Positions 1 to 8,730 of a DNA stretch of 64,000 nt are shown here, one piece after another. The notes under the pieces are model-generated. The model worked only from the letters and a program-made list of their open reading frames with translations, was not told the origin of the DNA and searched no databases. Source of the DNA: Flavobacterium humidisoli (GTDB lineage Bacteria > Bacteroidota > Bacteroidia > Flavobacteriales > Flavobacteriaceae); contig NZ_CP096829.1 in the NCBI RefSeq assembly GCF_023272795.1, positions 3,534,001 to 3,598,000 of the forward strand, read 5' to 3'. Position 1 is the first letter of the stretch; each line of letters opens with the position of its first letter. A program made the position numbers and the translations under genes.

Positions 1-2081
1 GAAAACTAGATCCGGTTATTGGCCGTGACGAAGAAATCCGTCGTGTATTGCAAATCTTAACTCGTAGAACAAAAAACAACCCAATGCTTATTGGTGAACC
101 TGGAGTTGGTAAAACTGCTATTGCAGAAGGTTTAGCGCATAGAATTGTGGATGGAGACGTTCCAGAAAACTTAAAAGAAAAAATTGTTTTCTCTCTTGAT
201 ATGGGAGCTTTAATCGCTGGTGCGAAATATAAGGGAGAATTTGAGGAGCGTTTAAAATCGGTTGTAAAAGAGGTTACATCGGCAGAAGGTGATATCGTTT
301 TATTTATTGATGAAATTCATACGCTTGTAGGAGCAGGTGGAGGTGAAGGTGCAATGGATGCGGCGAACATCTTGAAACCAGCTTTGGCTCGTGGAGAATT
401 GAGAGCAATTGGTGCTACAACTTTAGATGAATATCAAAAATATTTCGAAAAGGATAAAGCACTTGAAAGACGTTTCCAAAAGGTTTTAATTGACGAACCA
501 GATACAGAAAGTGCGGTTTCGATTCTTCGTGGAATTAAAGAAAAATATGAAACGCATCATAAAGTTCAAATTAAAGATGAGGCAATTATTGCAGCAGTGG
601 AACTTTCACAGCGTTACATTACCAATCGTTTCTTACCAGATAAAGCGATTGACTTAATGGATGAAGCGGCTTCTAAACTGCGTATGGAAATCAATTCAAA
701 ACCAGAAGAATTAGATGTTTTGGATCGTAAAATCATGCAGTTAGAAATTGAGATTGAAGCCATTAAACGTGAAAAAGAAGAAAGCAAGCTGAAAATTTTG
801 GGTATGGAATTGGCTAACCTGAAAGAAGAACGAAACGAAATCTATGCTAAATGGAAACAGGAAAAAGATATCGTTGACGGAATTCAGGCTGTAAAACACG
901 AAATTGAAGACTTTAAATACGAAGCAGAACGTGCAGAACGTGATGGCGACTACGGAAAAGTAGCTGAGATACGTTACGGAAAAATAAAAGAAGCGCAAGA
1001 ACGTCAAGAAACATTGCAAAAACAATTGCAGGAATTTCAATCTGGAAATTCTTTAATTAAAGAAGAAGTTACTAGAGAAGACATTGCAGAAGTGGTAGCA
1101 AAATGGACTGGAATTCCAGTAACCAAAATGCTTCAAACGGAAAGAGAAAAACTATTGCATTTAGAAGACGAATTGCACAAGCGTGTAGTAGGTCAGGAGG
1201 AAGCTATAGAAGCGGTGAGCGATGCTGTGCGTAGAAGCCGTGCGGGTTTGCAGGATATGAAAAAACCTGTTGGGACATTTCTATTCTTAGGAACAACCGG
1301 AGTTGGTAAAACCGAATTAGCAAAAGCTTTGGCTGAATATCTTTTTGATGATGAAAATGCCATGACGCGTATAGATATGAGTGAGTATCAGGAGCGTCAT
1401 AGTGTGAGCCGTTTGGTTGGTGCGCCTCCAGGATATGTAGGTTATGATGAAGGTGGGCAATTGACAGAAGCGGTTCGTAGAAAACCATATTCTGTAATTT
1501 TGTTGGATGAGATCGAAAAAGCGCATCCAGATACTTTCAATATTTTATTGCAAGTTCTAGACGAAGGTCGATTGACAGATAACAAAGGACGTTTGGCTGA
1601 TTTTAAAAATACGATTATCATCATGACTTCTAATATGGGAAGCCAGATTATTCAGGAGAAATTCGAAAATCTGAAAGGTGGAGTAGAAGCAGCAACAGAA
1701 GCGGCCAAAAACGAAGTTTTAGGATTATTGAAACAAACTGTGCGTCCAGAGTTTATCAACCGTATCGATGAGATTGTAATGTTTACACCGCTTACAGTAG
1801 ATAATATTTCAAGAATTGTAGGCTTACAGCTTAAGAGCGTTACAAAAATGCTGGCACTACAAGGAATTACAATGGATGCGACTCCAGAAGCAATTGCTTA
1901 CTTGTCAGACAAAGGATATGATCCTCAGTTTGGAGCAAGACCAGTAAAACGTGTCGTGCAGAGAGAAGTTTTAAATCAATTGTCAAAAGAGATTTTGGCT
2001 GGAAACATAACAACAGATAGCATCATTTTATTAGATGCTTTTGATGGCAAGTTGGTTTTTAGAAACCAGACTGCTAGTTAA
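1..2081 (+). CDS. clpB: ATP-dependent disaggregase ClpB, 5' end outside window
   Basis: ClpB is a cytoplasmic hexameric AAA+ chaperone that pulls proteins out of aggregates together with DnaK. The reading frame is already open at the window edge (first full codon at base 3), leaving 692 residues; the family is about 860-870, so the N-terminal substrate domain and the start of the first ATPase domain are outside. Visible are the first Walker A (GEPGVGKT, bases 93-116), Walker B with [10 protein letters not shown], a long charged coiled-coil middle domain (about bases 700-1060), the second Walker A (GTTGVGKT, 1290-1313), Walker [11 protein letters not shown] and the ClpB C-terminal domain with the GARPVKR sensor-2 motif. 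The coiled-coil middle domain favours ClpB over ClpC or ClpA. A terminator follows directly. Confidence 0.97.
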   Translation, partial: KLDPVIGRDEEIRRVLQILTRRTKNNPMLIGEPGVGKTAIAEGLAHRIVDGDVPENLKEKIVFSLDMGALIAGAKYKGEFEERLKSVVKEVTSAEGDIVLFIDEIHTLVGAGGGEGAMDAANILKPALARGELRAIGATTLDEYQKYFEKDKALERRFQKVLIDEPDTESAVSILRGIKEKYETHHKVQIKDEAIIAAVELSQRYITNRFLPDKAIDLMDEAASKLRMEINSKPEELDVLDRKIMQLEIEIEAIKREKEESKLKILGMELANLKEERNEIYAKWKQEKDIVDGIQAVKHEIEDFKYEAERAERDGDYGKVAEIRYGKIKEAQERQETLQKQLQEFQSGNSLIKEEVTREDIAEVVAKWTGIPVTKMLQTEREKLLHLEDELHKRVVGQEEAIEAVSDAVRRSRAGLQDMKKPVGTFLFLGTTGVGKTELAKALAEYLFDDENAMTRIDMSEYQERHSVSRLVGAPPGYVGYDEGGQLTEAVRRKPYSVILLDEIEKAHPDTFNILLQVLDEGRLTDNKGRLADFKNTIIIMTSNMGSQIIQEKFENLKGGVEAATEAAKNEVLGLLKQTVRPEFINRIDEIVMFTPLTVDNISRIVGLQLKSVTKMLALQGITMDATPEAIAYLSDKGYDPQFGARPVKRVVQREVLNQLSKEILAGNITTDSIILLDAFDGKLVFRNQTAS

Positions 2082-2106
2082 TTATTTTTTTTACAAGTTA
2101 ATCTTG

Positions 2107-2139
2107 AAAAGCATCAGTTTTTAACTGGTGCTTTTTTTT
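2107..2139 (+). terminator. Intrinsic terminator of clpB
   Basis: AGCATCAGTT and AACTGGTGCT form a short-loop hairpin followed by eight T. It lies 26 bases after the clpB stop. Confidence 0.85.
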
Positions 2140-2248
2140 GCTATAAATTTTGAAACTTTTTACTCAATTCATATAACAAGATATTTTCAAAAAAAGAGGA
2201 AATTTAAATTTATAAAAATCAGCAAATTATTAATTAAAATTTACAATC

Positions 2249-2368
2249 ATGAATAATATATTTAGAGGGTTACTAGCAGGATATGGAGCTAAAAAGTTAG
2301 GAGGCGGCTGTTTCGGAACAATCATAGTTTTCATTATTTTATGGGTTCTTTTGGGACAATGTAGCTAA
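2249..2368 (+). CDS. Small single-span membrane protein, 39 residues
   Basis: A short reading frame with an ATG and a TAA stop at 2366-2368. The N-terminal half holds a GYGAKKLGGGC motif; the second half (about residues 22-37) is one hydrophobic helix containing TIIVFIILWVLLG and ending in QCS. No catalytic motif is present and I cannot assign a function. It has its own space between clpB and the DUF808 gene. The glycine-rich cytoplasmic motif plus helix resembles small conserved flavobacterial membrane proteins, which is why I list it despite its length. The pattern is seen directly; that it is expressed is inference. Confidence 0.55.
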   Translation: MNNIFRGLLAGYGAKKLGGGCFGTIIVFIILWVLLGQCS

Positions 2369-2482
2369 GGATGAGCATTACAGAAAATTAGGAATAAAAA
2401 CAGAAATTTTGATGTGATATTTTTGGGAAGATCCAAACAAAATGTATAGATTCGCGTCACAAAAAAATAACAAATTTAAAAG

Positions 2483-3367
2483 ATGGCTTCAGGTTTTTTC
2501 GTTCTACTAGATGATATAGCAGCAATTATGGATGATGTTGCAGTAATGAGTAAAATTGCAGCAAAAAAGACAGCTGGAATTCTAGGAGATGATTTGGCTG
2601 TAAATGCTGAAAAAGCTTCAGGATTTGCATCATCAAGAGAGCTTCCTGTTCTTTGGGCAATTAGTAAGGGCTCTTTGCTTAATAAAATCATTATACTTCC
2701 TATTGCTTTTTTATTAAGTGCTTTTCTTCCAGTGGCAATCATTGTTATCTTGGTGTTGGGCGGTCTGTTTTTAGCTTACGAAGGAGCAGAAAAAGTGTAT
2801 GAGTTTATAGTTCCTCACAAACATGAAGAATCAGAAGGTATTACAGAAGAAGCTCTTACTGAAGAACAAATATTAGCTGTTGAAAAAACAAAAATTAAAT
2901 CTGCTATTATAACAGACTTTATTCTTTCTGTAGAAATTGTAATTATCGCGTTAGGAACTGTTATAGAAGAACCCCTAACACAGCAGATCATAGTTACTTC
3001 TATTATTGCTGTAATAGCTACAATTGGTGTTTACGGAATTGTTGCTCTTATTGTTAGAATGGATGAAGCAGGATATAAACTGATTAAATTTAGTAAAAGT
3101 GAAAAAAGCATTTCTGCAGTGATAGGCAATGTTTTAGTAAAAGCACTTCCTTTGGTAATTAAAGGGTTAACTATAATTGGAACTATCGCTTTACTTTTGG
3201 TAGCAGGTGGAATCTTTGTGCATTACATCCCTTATTTTCATCATTTATCAGAAGAAATCAAAATGCCGGCTATTATTAAAGAATTTGTAGTAGGATTGGT
3301 TTTAGGATTTGCGGTTCTTTTGGTTATTAACTTGTTTAAAAAGGTTTTCAAAAAGAAAACGGTTTAA
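2483..3367 (+). CDS. DUF808 (YedI-like) inner-membrane protein
   Basis: 294 residues, the usual size for the DUF808 family (E. coli YedI). The family signature at the N-terminus is clear: an ASGFFVLLDDIAAIMDD opening, then a lysine/alanine stretch with GDDLAVNAEKASGF. About five hydrophobic segments follow (near residues 70-100, 155-175, 178-200, 225-255, 272-290), with an acidic loop after the first. The family is an inner-membrane protein of unknown function; no transport or enzyme activity can be claimed. The ATG at 2483 opens exactly on the family's conserved MASGFF start. It is a single transcription unit with its own terminator. Confidence 0.88.
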   Translation: MASGFFVLLDDIAAIMDDVAVMSKIAAKKTAGILGDDLAVNAEKASGFASSRELPVLWAISKGSLLNKIIILPIAFLLSAFLPVAIIVILVLGGLFLAYEGAEKVYEFIVPHKHEESEGITEEALTEEQILAVEKTKIKSAIITDFILSVEIVIIALGTVIEEPLTQQIIVTSIIAVIATIGVYGIVALIVRMDEAGYKLIKFSKSEKSISAVIGNVLVKALPLVIKGLTIIGTIALLLVAGGIFVHYIPYFHHLSEEIKMPAIIKEFVVGLVLGFAVLLVINLFKKVFKKKTV

Positions 3368-3390
3368 TCGAACCAACATAGATATACAAG

Positions 3391-3425
3391 AAAACATCAG
3401 TGTAATGGCTGATGTTTTTTTTTTT
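3391..3425 (+). terminator. Intrinsic terminator of the DUF808 gene
   Basis: AAAACATCAG and CTGATGTTTT pair around an eight-base loop, followed by a run of T. Confidence 0.85.
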
Positions 3426-3484
3426 GGAGCAAAAACAAAATTTTCAGATCAAGTTTAGTCCCGCTATTTGCTATATCTTTTTTT

Positions 3485-3504
3485 ATCCCGATAGTTATCG
3501 GGAT
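3485..3504. repeat. ATCCCGAT...ATCGGGAT palindrome, copy 1
   Basis: A 20-bp palindrome with nine-base arms and a two-base centre. A near copy (ATCCCGATAGCGATCGGGAC) lies at 43872-43891, and a shorter one forms the terminator stem at 51241-51258. It has no T tract here, so it is not an obvious terminator. Confidence 0.75.
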
Positions 3505-3712
3505 CAAAAAAGGATGCCATTTCTATCGGGGTTGAGCCATGAAATTCTATTTTTTATAAGAAATTTAGGTAAATGTGGAATATTTTTTTAATGAATAAAA
3601 TATTGATTTGTAACTGTTTAATGTAGCGGTTGAATTTTTAACATTTTATTTAAAGCAACCATTGTAACCGAGCGACATCTTCATAGTAATTAACAATTAA
3701 TTATTATTTTAT

Positions 3713-4123
3713 ATGAAAAGTTTTAGTTTAAAATCTAGTTTAGTAGTATTATTTTTATCAATTGCATTTGCTTCATGCAGTAGCGATGATGATAACAAAA
3801 CGCCAGCTCCAACAACAAAAGCAGCTTTGGTAACCGAAATTAAAGGGCCAGCAACAGGAAAAGTAAACGACGAATTAAGCTATGATGTAACGTATGTAGT
3901 AGATAACGCTTGTGCTGAATTTGATAAGATCTCAGAAGTGACAATTGGAGATGTAAAAGGTCTTCAAGTAATTGCAAAATATCCTTCAGAAGTTTGTACG
4001 CAACAAGTGCCAGATCCTAAGAAAACAGTTTACAAATTTTCATCTAAAGTTAAGGGAACTTTTGAAATCAAGTTTAAAAAATCAGAAACAGAATTCCTTA
4101 CTCAAAAAGTAGTGATAGAATAA
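3713..4123 (+). CDS. Surface-type lipoprotein of unknown function
   Basis: 136 residues. The first 21 are a lipoprotein signal peptide with lipobox FASC (Cys22), followed immediately by SSDDDN. In Bacteroidota such acidic residues after the cysteine act as an export signal that sends lipoproteins to the outer face of the outer membrane, so I infer surface exposure. The mature part is a small beta-rich domain with two cysteines (in NACAEF and SEVCTQ) about 35 residues apart that could form a disulfide. No named domain is recognised. Own terminator downstream; no operon partner. Confidence 0.75.
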   Translation: MKSFSLKSSLVVLFLSIAFASCSSDDDNKTPAPTTKAALVTEIKGPATGKVNDELSYDVTYVVDNACAEFDKISEVTIGDVKGLQVIAKYPSEVCTQQVPDPKKTVYKFSSKVKGTFEIKFKKSETEFLTQKVVIE

Positions 4124-4153
4124 CAACAAGCTTAGTTGAATTTTTTTAGGTTG

Positions 4154-4202
4154 AAAAGCCATTTTACAGAGATTTTTATTCAATGTAAATGGCTTTTTTT
4201 AA
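4154..4202 (+). terminator. Intrinsic terminator of the lipoprotein gene
   Basis: AAGCCATTTTACA pairs with TGTAAATGGCTT (one bulged base), followed by a T run. Confidence 0.8.
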
Positions 4203-4307
4203 TGCAGTATGGGGTGTAATATTAAGTTGCAGTTTATTATTTTATAATCTAAAAAACGGGCATATTGATGATGATCTTAATTTCATGCTTACGCTTGAGC
4301 ACTTCAC

Positions 4308-4338
4308 TTTGACATTCCTTTAAAATTTACTACTTTTG
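4308..4338 (+). promoter_or_regulatory. Bacteroidota-type promoter of aguB
   Basis: A -33 box TTTG (4308-4311) and a -7 box TACTTTTG (4331-4338) are separated by exactly 19 bp, the consensus for the Bacteroidota primary sigma factor. The start codon lies 18 bases after the -7 box. Confidence 0.85.
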
Positions 4339-4356
4339 CACTCTAAATTTTATGTC

Positions 4357-5247
4357 ATGGCGAAAAGAAAGTATAAAATATCGGTTATTCAGTTAAATCT
4401 AAATGATGTTGCCGAGAACAATCTTAAAAAATGTATCAGCTGGGTAAGAGATGCTGCAAGTCAAGGTGCTGAGGTAATCTTACTTCCTGAATTATATAGC
4501 AGTCATTATTTTTGTCAAAGTGAAGATGTAGATAATTTTGCATTAGCAGAACCACTTTACAGTACTTCATTTATTGCATTCAGCGAATTGGCAAAAGAAT
4601 TAGGAGTAGTAATTATTGTTCCTTTCTTTGAGAAAAGAATGGCTGGAATCTACCATAACAGTGCTTACATCATTGATACTGACGGAACAGAAGCTGGCTT
4701 GTATCGTAAAATGCATATTCCAGACGATCCTCATTTTTATGAAAAATTCTATTTCACTCCAGGTGATTTAGGTTTCCAAGCAATCGAAACTAAAAAAGGA
4801 ACAGTTGGAACTTTAATCTGCTGGGATCAATGGTATCCAGAAGCTGCTAGAATTACAGCTTTAAAAGGAGCAGAAGTTTTATTCTATCCAACAGCAATTG
4901 GATGGCATCCTAAAGAAAAAGAACAATATGGAGAAAATCAATATGGTGCTTGGATGAACGTTATGAAAGGACATGCAGTAGCAAATGGTGTTTTTGTAGC
5001 AGCAGCTAACCGAATTGGTTTAGAAAAATATCTTGAAGGAACAGAAGGAATTCAGTTCTGGGGAGCTTCTTTTATTGCAGGACCGCAAGGAGAAATTTTA
5101 GCTCAAGCTTCTCATGATAAAGAAGAAATTTTAATTGCTGAGGTTGATTTGGACTTGCAAGAAAACGTTCGTCAAAACTGGCCGTTCTTCAGAGACAGAA
5201 GAATTGATGCTTTTGGAGATATTACAAAAAGAGCAATCGATAAATAA
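4357..5247 (+). CDS. aguB: N-carbamoylputrescine amidohydrolase
   Basis: Cytoplasmic nitrilase-superfamily enzyme that cleaves N-carbamoylputrescine to putrescine, CO2 and ammonia, the last step from agmatine to putrescine. 296 residues, typical length. The Glu-Lys-Cys triad is visible: E45 in LLPELYSSHYF, K118 in GLYRKMHIPDD, C155 in TLICWDQWYPE. The DDPHFYEKFYF and NRIG...EGIQFWG segments are those of the carbamoylputrescine subgroup. I chose ATG 4357 (MAKRKYK) over a TTG at 4336: the latter would overlap the -7 promoter box, and the family starts at the later position. Its partner enzyme aguA lies at 8731, after two unrelated minus-strand genes. Confidence 0.95.
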   Translation: MAKRKYKISVIQLNLNDVAENNLKKCISWVRDAASQGAEVILLPELYSSHYFCQSEDVDNFALAEPLYSTSFIAFSELAKELGVVIIVPFFEKRMAGIYHNSAYIIDTDGTEAGLYRKMHIPDDPHFYEKFYFTPGDLGFQAIETKKGTVGTLICWDQWYPEAARITALKGAEVLFYPTAIGWHPKEKEQYGENQYGAWMNVMKGHAVANGVFVAAANRIGLEKYLEGTEGIQFWGASFIAGPQGEILAQASHDKEEILIAEVDLDLQENVRQNWPFFRDRRIDAFGDITKRAIDK

Positions 5248-5264
5248 TCAATTTATCTAAATAT

Positions 5265-5300
5265 AAAAAAAGGACAAAATGTGAATTTTGTCCTTTTTTT
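5265..5300 (+). terminator. Terminator of aguB (twin of 6975-7007)
   Basis: AAAAGGACAAAAT and ATTTTGTCCTTTT pair around GTGA, followed by T. Its sequence is the reverse complement of the hairpin at 6975-7007. Confidence 0.88.
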
Positions 5301-5354
5301 ATGCAAGCTTAAGAGAAGCTAAATATTTATAGATTTCAATAAGACAAATGGAAA

Positions 5355-5411
5355 AGCTACAGAGGAGCGACATATATAAGTTTCCAAAGAGCATGTCACT
5401 CCGACGGAGCT
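5355..5411. repeat. REP-like palindromic element
   Basis: AGCTACAGAGGAGCGACAT (5355-5373) pairs with ATGTCACTCCGACGGAGCT (5393-5411): 15 of 19 positions match, including the outer AGCT and the inner GACAT. The loop is about 19 bp and there is no T tract. The GAGCGACAT core recurs at about 3670, which suggests an interspersed family. Confidence 0.65.
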
Positions 5412-5511
5412 TTATATTATAAACATTTGTTATTTGCTGTAATATTTAACTTCTTCGAGGCTTTATAATCAGTATTCAAAATTTAGGTTTTTAAACGCTG
5501 TTTTTATAAAT

Positions 5512-5544
5512 AAAAAGGAGCCATTCAATTGAATAGCTCCTTTT
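5512..5544 (-). terminator. Terminator of the OmpA-family gene
   Basis: Read on the minus strand, AAAAGGAGCTATTC pairs with GAATGGCTCCTTTT around AATT (one G-T-type mismatch), followed by T and A. Confidence 0.82.
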
Positions 5545-5566
5545 CTTGTTTTTAGCTTTATATGTA

Positions 5567-6826
5567 TTACTTCACTTGGAAAGTAACTCTTCTCACGATC
5601 TGACGTGCCTCTTTAGAATTTTTGTTAACAGAAGTATCTTCTCCGTTAGCAATTACATTCAATCTTGATGCGTCAATTCCTGCATTTACGGCTACTTTTT
5701 TAACAGCCTCAGCTCTTTTTCTAGATAATTCAGTGTTATAGTTTGAATTTCCGATTTCATCAGCATAACCAATAATATCAGCCGATTTTCCTGGATTGTT
5801 TTTCAAGTATTTCACTAAGAAATCTACACCTGATAAAGATGCGTTTGTTGGTTTAGACGAATTGAAATCGAAATAAACGTTTACATAACCACCGTTAATT
5901 AATTCTTCAACAGTATTGTTTGTAGCTGTTCCAGCGCCTTTCTTTTCGTAAGTTTTGTCTAAATAGCTTTCTAACTCATCTGGCACACCATTTTGATTCG
6001 TATCAATAGACTGTCCTTTTGTGTTAACAGCAACTCCTGCAATGCTATTTGGTTCTAAATCGTATAAATCAGCAACTCCATCTTTGTCTGTATCGATAAG
6101 ACCAGTTTCGATTAAGTCCACTCTTTTTTCCAATTCACCAATTCTATCTTCTTCACCAACCCAGTCAGCATGTTTTTGATTTTTTCCTAAGTAGAACGTC
6201 AAACCAACAGAAGCGTTTAGTAAAACACCATCAAAAGAACCGGTTGAGGTGTTACCCATTCCGTCAAAGTTCCAATTTTGTCTTCCGTTTACAATTCCAG
6301 TAAGATCTCCTGTTAAAGCTACACGATCGCTTAATTTGATTTGTCCAGTTAAACCGGCAATTCCGTGAGCCATGTAGTCTTGTCCTCCAAATCCTGTTTC
6401 GGTACTAATTTGAGAAACTCCAAAACCACCATGCGCCAAAAGACCGATTGTATTTGTCCAAGTTTCAAAATTTAAAGCACGTCCCACGTTAATAACCCCT
6501 TGTAAACTTGCTCTAACGTAACGGCTTTCAAAGTCTGGCGTGTCTTTTTTCTCTTTAAATTGGTCGTAACCAACGTCTAATTTTACCCCAAATTTTGGAT
6601 TAAACATATATCTCACACCTAAATCTCCGTGAAAAAAGTTCAATGATTCCGTAGTATAACCTGGAGTCATTGTTCTGGTTGGTTTGTTAACACCACCATT
6701 TAGTTCGATCGACCATTTGTTGTATTCTTGATCTACGTTAGGTTTGGTAGAAGTGGTAGCCATATTTTGAGCGCCTGCAGCAAATGATAGTAATAATAAG
6801 GATACTGATACTAATTTCTTTTTCAT
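5567..6826 (-). CDS. OmpA-family outer-membrane protein with TSP3-type linker
   Basis: 419 residues. A signal peptide ends near GAQN (residue 20). Residues about 25-215 have the alternating pattern of an 8-strand OmpA/OprF-like barrel (LNGGVNKP, LGVRYMFNPKFGVKLDVGYDQF). Residues about 240-290 form a calcium-binding TSP3-like linker with DTDKDGVADLYD and DTNQNGVPDELE. Residues about 310-419 are an OmpA C-terminal peptidoglycan-binding domain with VYFDFNSSKPT and GYADEIGNSNYNTELSRKRAEAVK. It anchors the outer membrane to the wall; flavobacteria carry abundant porins of this design. Monocistronic, with a -7-like box (TAATTTTG, 6867-6874, minus strand) and its own terminator. Confidence 0.92.
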   Translation of the reverse strand: MKKKLVSVSLLLLSFAAGAQNMATTSTKPNVDQEYNKWSIELNGGVNKPTRTMTPGYTTESLNFFHGDLGVRYMFNPKFGVKLDVGYDQFKEKKDTPDFESRYVRASLQGVINVGRALNFETWTNTIGLLAHGGFGVSQISTETGFGGQDYMAHGIAGLTGQIKLSDRVALTGDLTGIVNGRQNWNFDGMGNTSTGSFDGVLLNASVGLTFYLGKNQKHADWVGEEDRIGELEKRVDLIETGLIDTDKDGVADLYDLEPNSIAGVAVNTKGQSIDTNQNGVPDELESYLDKTYEKKGAGTATNNTVEELINGGYVNVYFDFNSSKPTNASLSGVDFLVKYLKNNPGKSADIIGYADEIGNSNYNTELSRKRAEAVKKVAVNAGIDASRLNVIANGEDTSVNKNSKEARQIVRRVTFQVK

Positions 6827-6866
6827 GATATCAAAAATTAAATTGTTTTTATTTTAAACTCATGAA

Positions 6867-6874
6867 CAAAATTA
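6867..6874 (-). promoter_or_regulatory. Possible -7 box of the OmpA gene
   Basis: On the minus strand TAATTTTG fits TAnnTTTG, 40 bases before the start codon. No good TTTG is found 19 bp further upstream. Confidence 0.4.
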
Positions 6875-6974
6875 AAAGTCGAATCTTAGAATGCGTTGTA
6901 TATACCCTTACATAATTCCCATCTTTTGGCTTTTAATTATGTAAATACGTTAAAATAAGTACAATAGAAAGTAT

Positions 6975-7007
6975 AAAAAAAGGACAAAATTCACATTTTG
7001 TCCTTTT
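6975..7007 (-). terminator. Terminator of the choice-of-anchor I gene
   Basis: On the minus strand it reads the same hairpin as the aguB terminator on the plus strand (stem AAAAGGACAAAAT, loop GTGA, T run). The pair faces opposite ways and brackets the OmpA gene. Confidence 0.88.
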
Positions 7008-7028
7008 GCTCTACTAAAAAAGTATTAA

Positions 7029-8546
7029 TTATTTCAAATCAGGCTGATAAATTTTAACAGATCCATCTCCTTCACTACTTACTATCAATAAGCTTCTTTT
7101 TGTAGGACTCTTTGAAGCTGGAATGAATAATAAACCTTCTGGTGCGTCACCTGTTTTTACCGTTTGTAAATACTGTGGAGAAGTTGGATTTGAAGCATCA
7201 TACACCATAAATGCATCAGATCTTTCTAAACCAACAAATAAAATGTTTTGAGTTCCCATTTTTGCTACAACTACAGCTTCTGGCTCAGAACCTTTGTCAT
7301 CACTTCTTTTATCGTCGTATGTACCAATTTCATTAGTCTTTTTGTCAACATCATTTTTGCTGTCAAAAACGATTTTTCCAGTATTTCCATTCCAAATAGA
7401 GAATGATCTTCCTCCAAAACTTACCATTTCGTCTAAATCTCCGTCTCCGTCAATATCACCCATATCAGTAATAAGGTTTAGTCTTCCTAAGTTAGTGTCT
7501 AATTTTAAAGTAGCAGCATCTGGAAAAGCGGTTGCATCAAGCGTCATGCTTTTCATACGTTTTACATCAGTATAAGCGTTATATTCCCTTGCGTCACCCT
7601 CATTAGCAGTAACAAAATAAGGAATATTATTTACCGTATAATGGCTGATAGCATCTGGCATATAAAGCCCTTTTACTTTCCACGGATTAAAAGCAATTTT
7701 GTTATCGCTATCGCTTACATCAATTGCATTCTCAGCAGTATTGTAATCTTTTAAACCTAAAGGATAAATTGCTGTAATAGTTTTTGAAGTTAAATCGACT
7801 TTTGCAACGCCATTATTTTCTTGTAAAGTTACCCAAGCAGTTTTGGAATCATCAGAAATAGTAATATATTCTGGTTCGATATCTTGGGCGAAACTCTTAG
7901 CAAATTTTGAAACTCTAAATCCGTCTTTCTTTAATGCTTCTGCTTGACTCGCAAACGAGCTAAAATCTAAAGTTGTGACATTGTAAGTGCTAGTTTCAAT
8001 AATAGAAATTGTTCCGTTTGGATCTTGAGAATAGTCGGTATTTGGTTCACCTTCATTAGCTGTCATGATGTATTTTCCATCTGGAGAAAAAGTAATCATA
8101 TCTGGCAATGCACCAACGGTAACCTGTTTGATTAAACTATAATCGGAAGTGTTAAAAATAACCACTTTTCCGTTTCCTTGTTTGTTTACTGAAGATTCTA
8201 AAGCAACAGCCAATTTTCCGTCAAAAACAGAAACACTGTTTGCAGCTCCTTCGTAAGCAACTAAATCAATTTTTCCTATTTTAATTGGTTTTGTCGGGTC
8301 AGCGATATCAATAACATCAATTTGATTTACACCGCTATTATTTACAGTAAAAAGTCTTTTTGTTTTTTCGCAGTAAGCAGAGATTTCTGCGGCAGCTTCT
8401 CCGCCAATTGTAATAGAACCAATTTCTTTAAAAGTTCCAGGGTTTTCGTTTACAACAACTTCTGGTTCGTTGTTAGAATTTTCATCATTGTTACAGCTTG
8501 CTAATATAAAAAGAGCAGCTAATAATGAGATTGATAAATTTTTCAT
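7029..8546 (-). CDS. Choice-of-anchor I family lipoprotein (beta-propeller)
   Basis: 505 residues. The lipoprotein signal peptide has lipobox LASC (Cys18) followed by NNDEN, consistent with outer-membrane lipoprotein export. The rest is a repeat-rich propeller with YVTN-like blades (VVIFNTSDYSL, ITFSPDGKYIMTANEGEPN, TAWVTLQENNGVAKVDL). A second part carries DGDGDLDEMVSFGGRSFSIWN, acidic loops likely to bind calcium, and ends with GDAPEGLLFI. This combination is the choice-of-anchor I family, which is secreted and sometimes linked to phosphatase or phytase domains; here no such domain is present and the substrate is unknown. Monocistronic. Minus-strand -7 box TACTTTTG at 8567-8574. Confidence 0.85.
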   Translation of the reverse strand: MKNLSISLLAALFILASCNNDENSNNEPEVVVNENPGTFKEIGSITIGGEAAAEISAYCEKTKRLFTVNNSGVNQIDVIDIADPTKPIKIGKIDLVAYEGAANSVSVFDGKLAVALESSVNKQGNGKVVIFNTSDYSLIKQVTVGALPDMITFSPDGKYIMTANEGEPNTDYSQDPNGTISIIETSTYNVTTLDFSSFASQAEALKKDGFRVSKFAKSFAQDIEPEYITISDDSKTAWVTLQENNGVAKVDLTSKTITAIYPLGLKDYNTAENAIDVSDSDNKIAFNPWKVKGLYMPDAISHYTVNNIPYFVTANEGDAREYNAYTDVKRMKSMTLDATAFPDAATLKLDTNLGRLNLITDMGDIDGDGDLDEMVSFGGRSFSIWNGNTGKIVFDSKNDVDKKTNEIGTYDDKRSDDKGSEPEAVVVAKMGTQNILFVGLERSDAFMVYDASNPTSPQYLQTVKTGDAPEGLLFIPASKSPTKRSLLIVSSEGDGSVKIYQPDLK

Positions 8547-8566
8547 GTGTTAGTTTTTAGTTTTCG

Positions 8567-8574
8567 CAAAAGTA
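8567..8574 (-). promoter_or_regulatory. -7 box of the choice-of-anchor I gene
   Basis: Minus-strand TACTTTTG, identical to the -7 box of aguB, 20 bases before the start codon. A -33 box is only partly matched. Confidence 0.5.
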
Positions 8575-8698
8575 AATCTGGATGCTCTGTTAAATATTAA
8601 GGATGTATTATTTAATCTTTAACTTTATTTTTGCAGGATATTTTTTGTGAAATAACATACGATTGTGGTTTAGATGTTTTAAAATCCTAACGAATGCT

Positions 8699-8706
8699 TA
8701 TCTTTG
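8699..8706 (+). promoter_or_regulatory. -7 box of aguA
   Basis: TATCTTTG fits TAnnTTTG, 24 bases before the start codon; the -33 position has only a weak GTTT. Confidence 0.5.
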
Positions 8707-8730
8707 CACTTTCTAAATTAGAACGTATTT

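Larger units (their letters stand above)
3368..3712. other. 345-bp spacer with REP-like palindrome
   Basis: No gene is visible. It holds the DUF808 terminator, then a perfect palindrome ATCCCGATAGTTATCGGGAT (3485-3504) followed by a partial copy of its arm (CTATCGGGG, about 3522). Near 3670 is GAGCGACATCTTCATAG, which resembles one arm of the palindromic element at 5355-5411. The rest is AT-rich leader of the next lipoprotein gene. Confidence 0.7.
5248..5566. other. 319-bp spacer between aguB and the OmpA gene
   Basis: Between convergent genes. It holds the aguB terminator, the REP-like element 5355-5411 and the terminator of the OmpA gene (5512-5544). No further gene is visible. Confidence 0.75.

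Noticed and set aside
741..1040. Minus-strand open frame over the clpB coiled coil
   Set aside because: Phenylalanine-rich product is the mirror of the Lys/Glu-rich clpB middle domain; no start region or domain.
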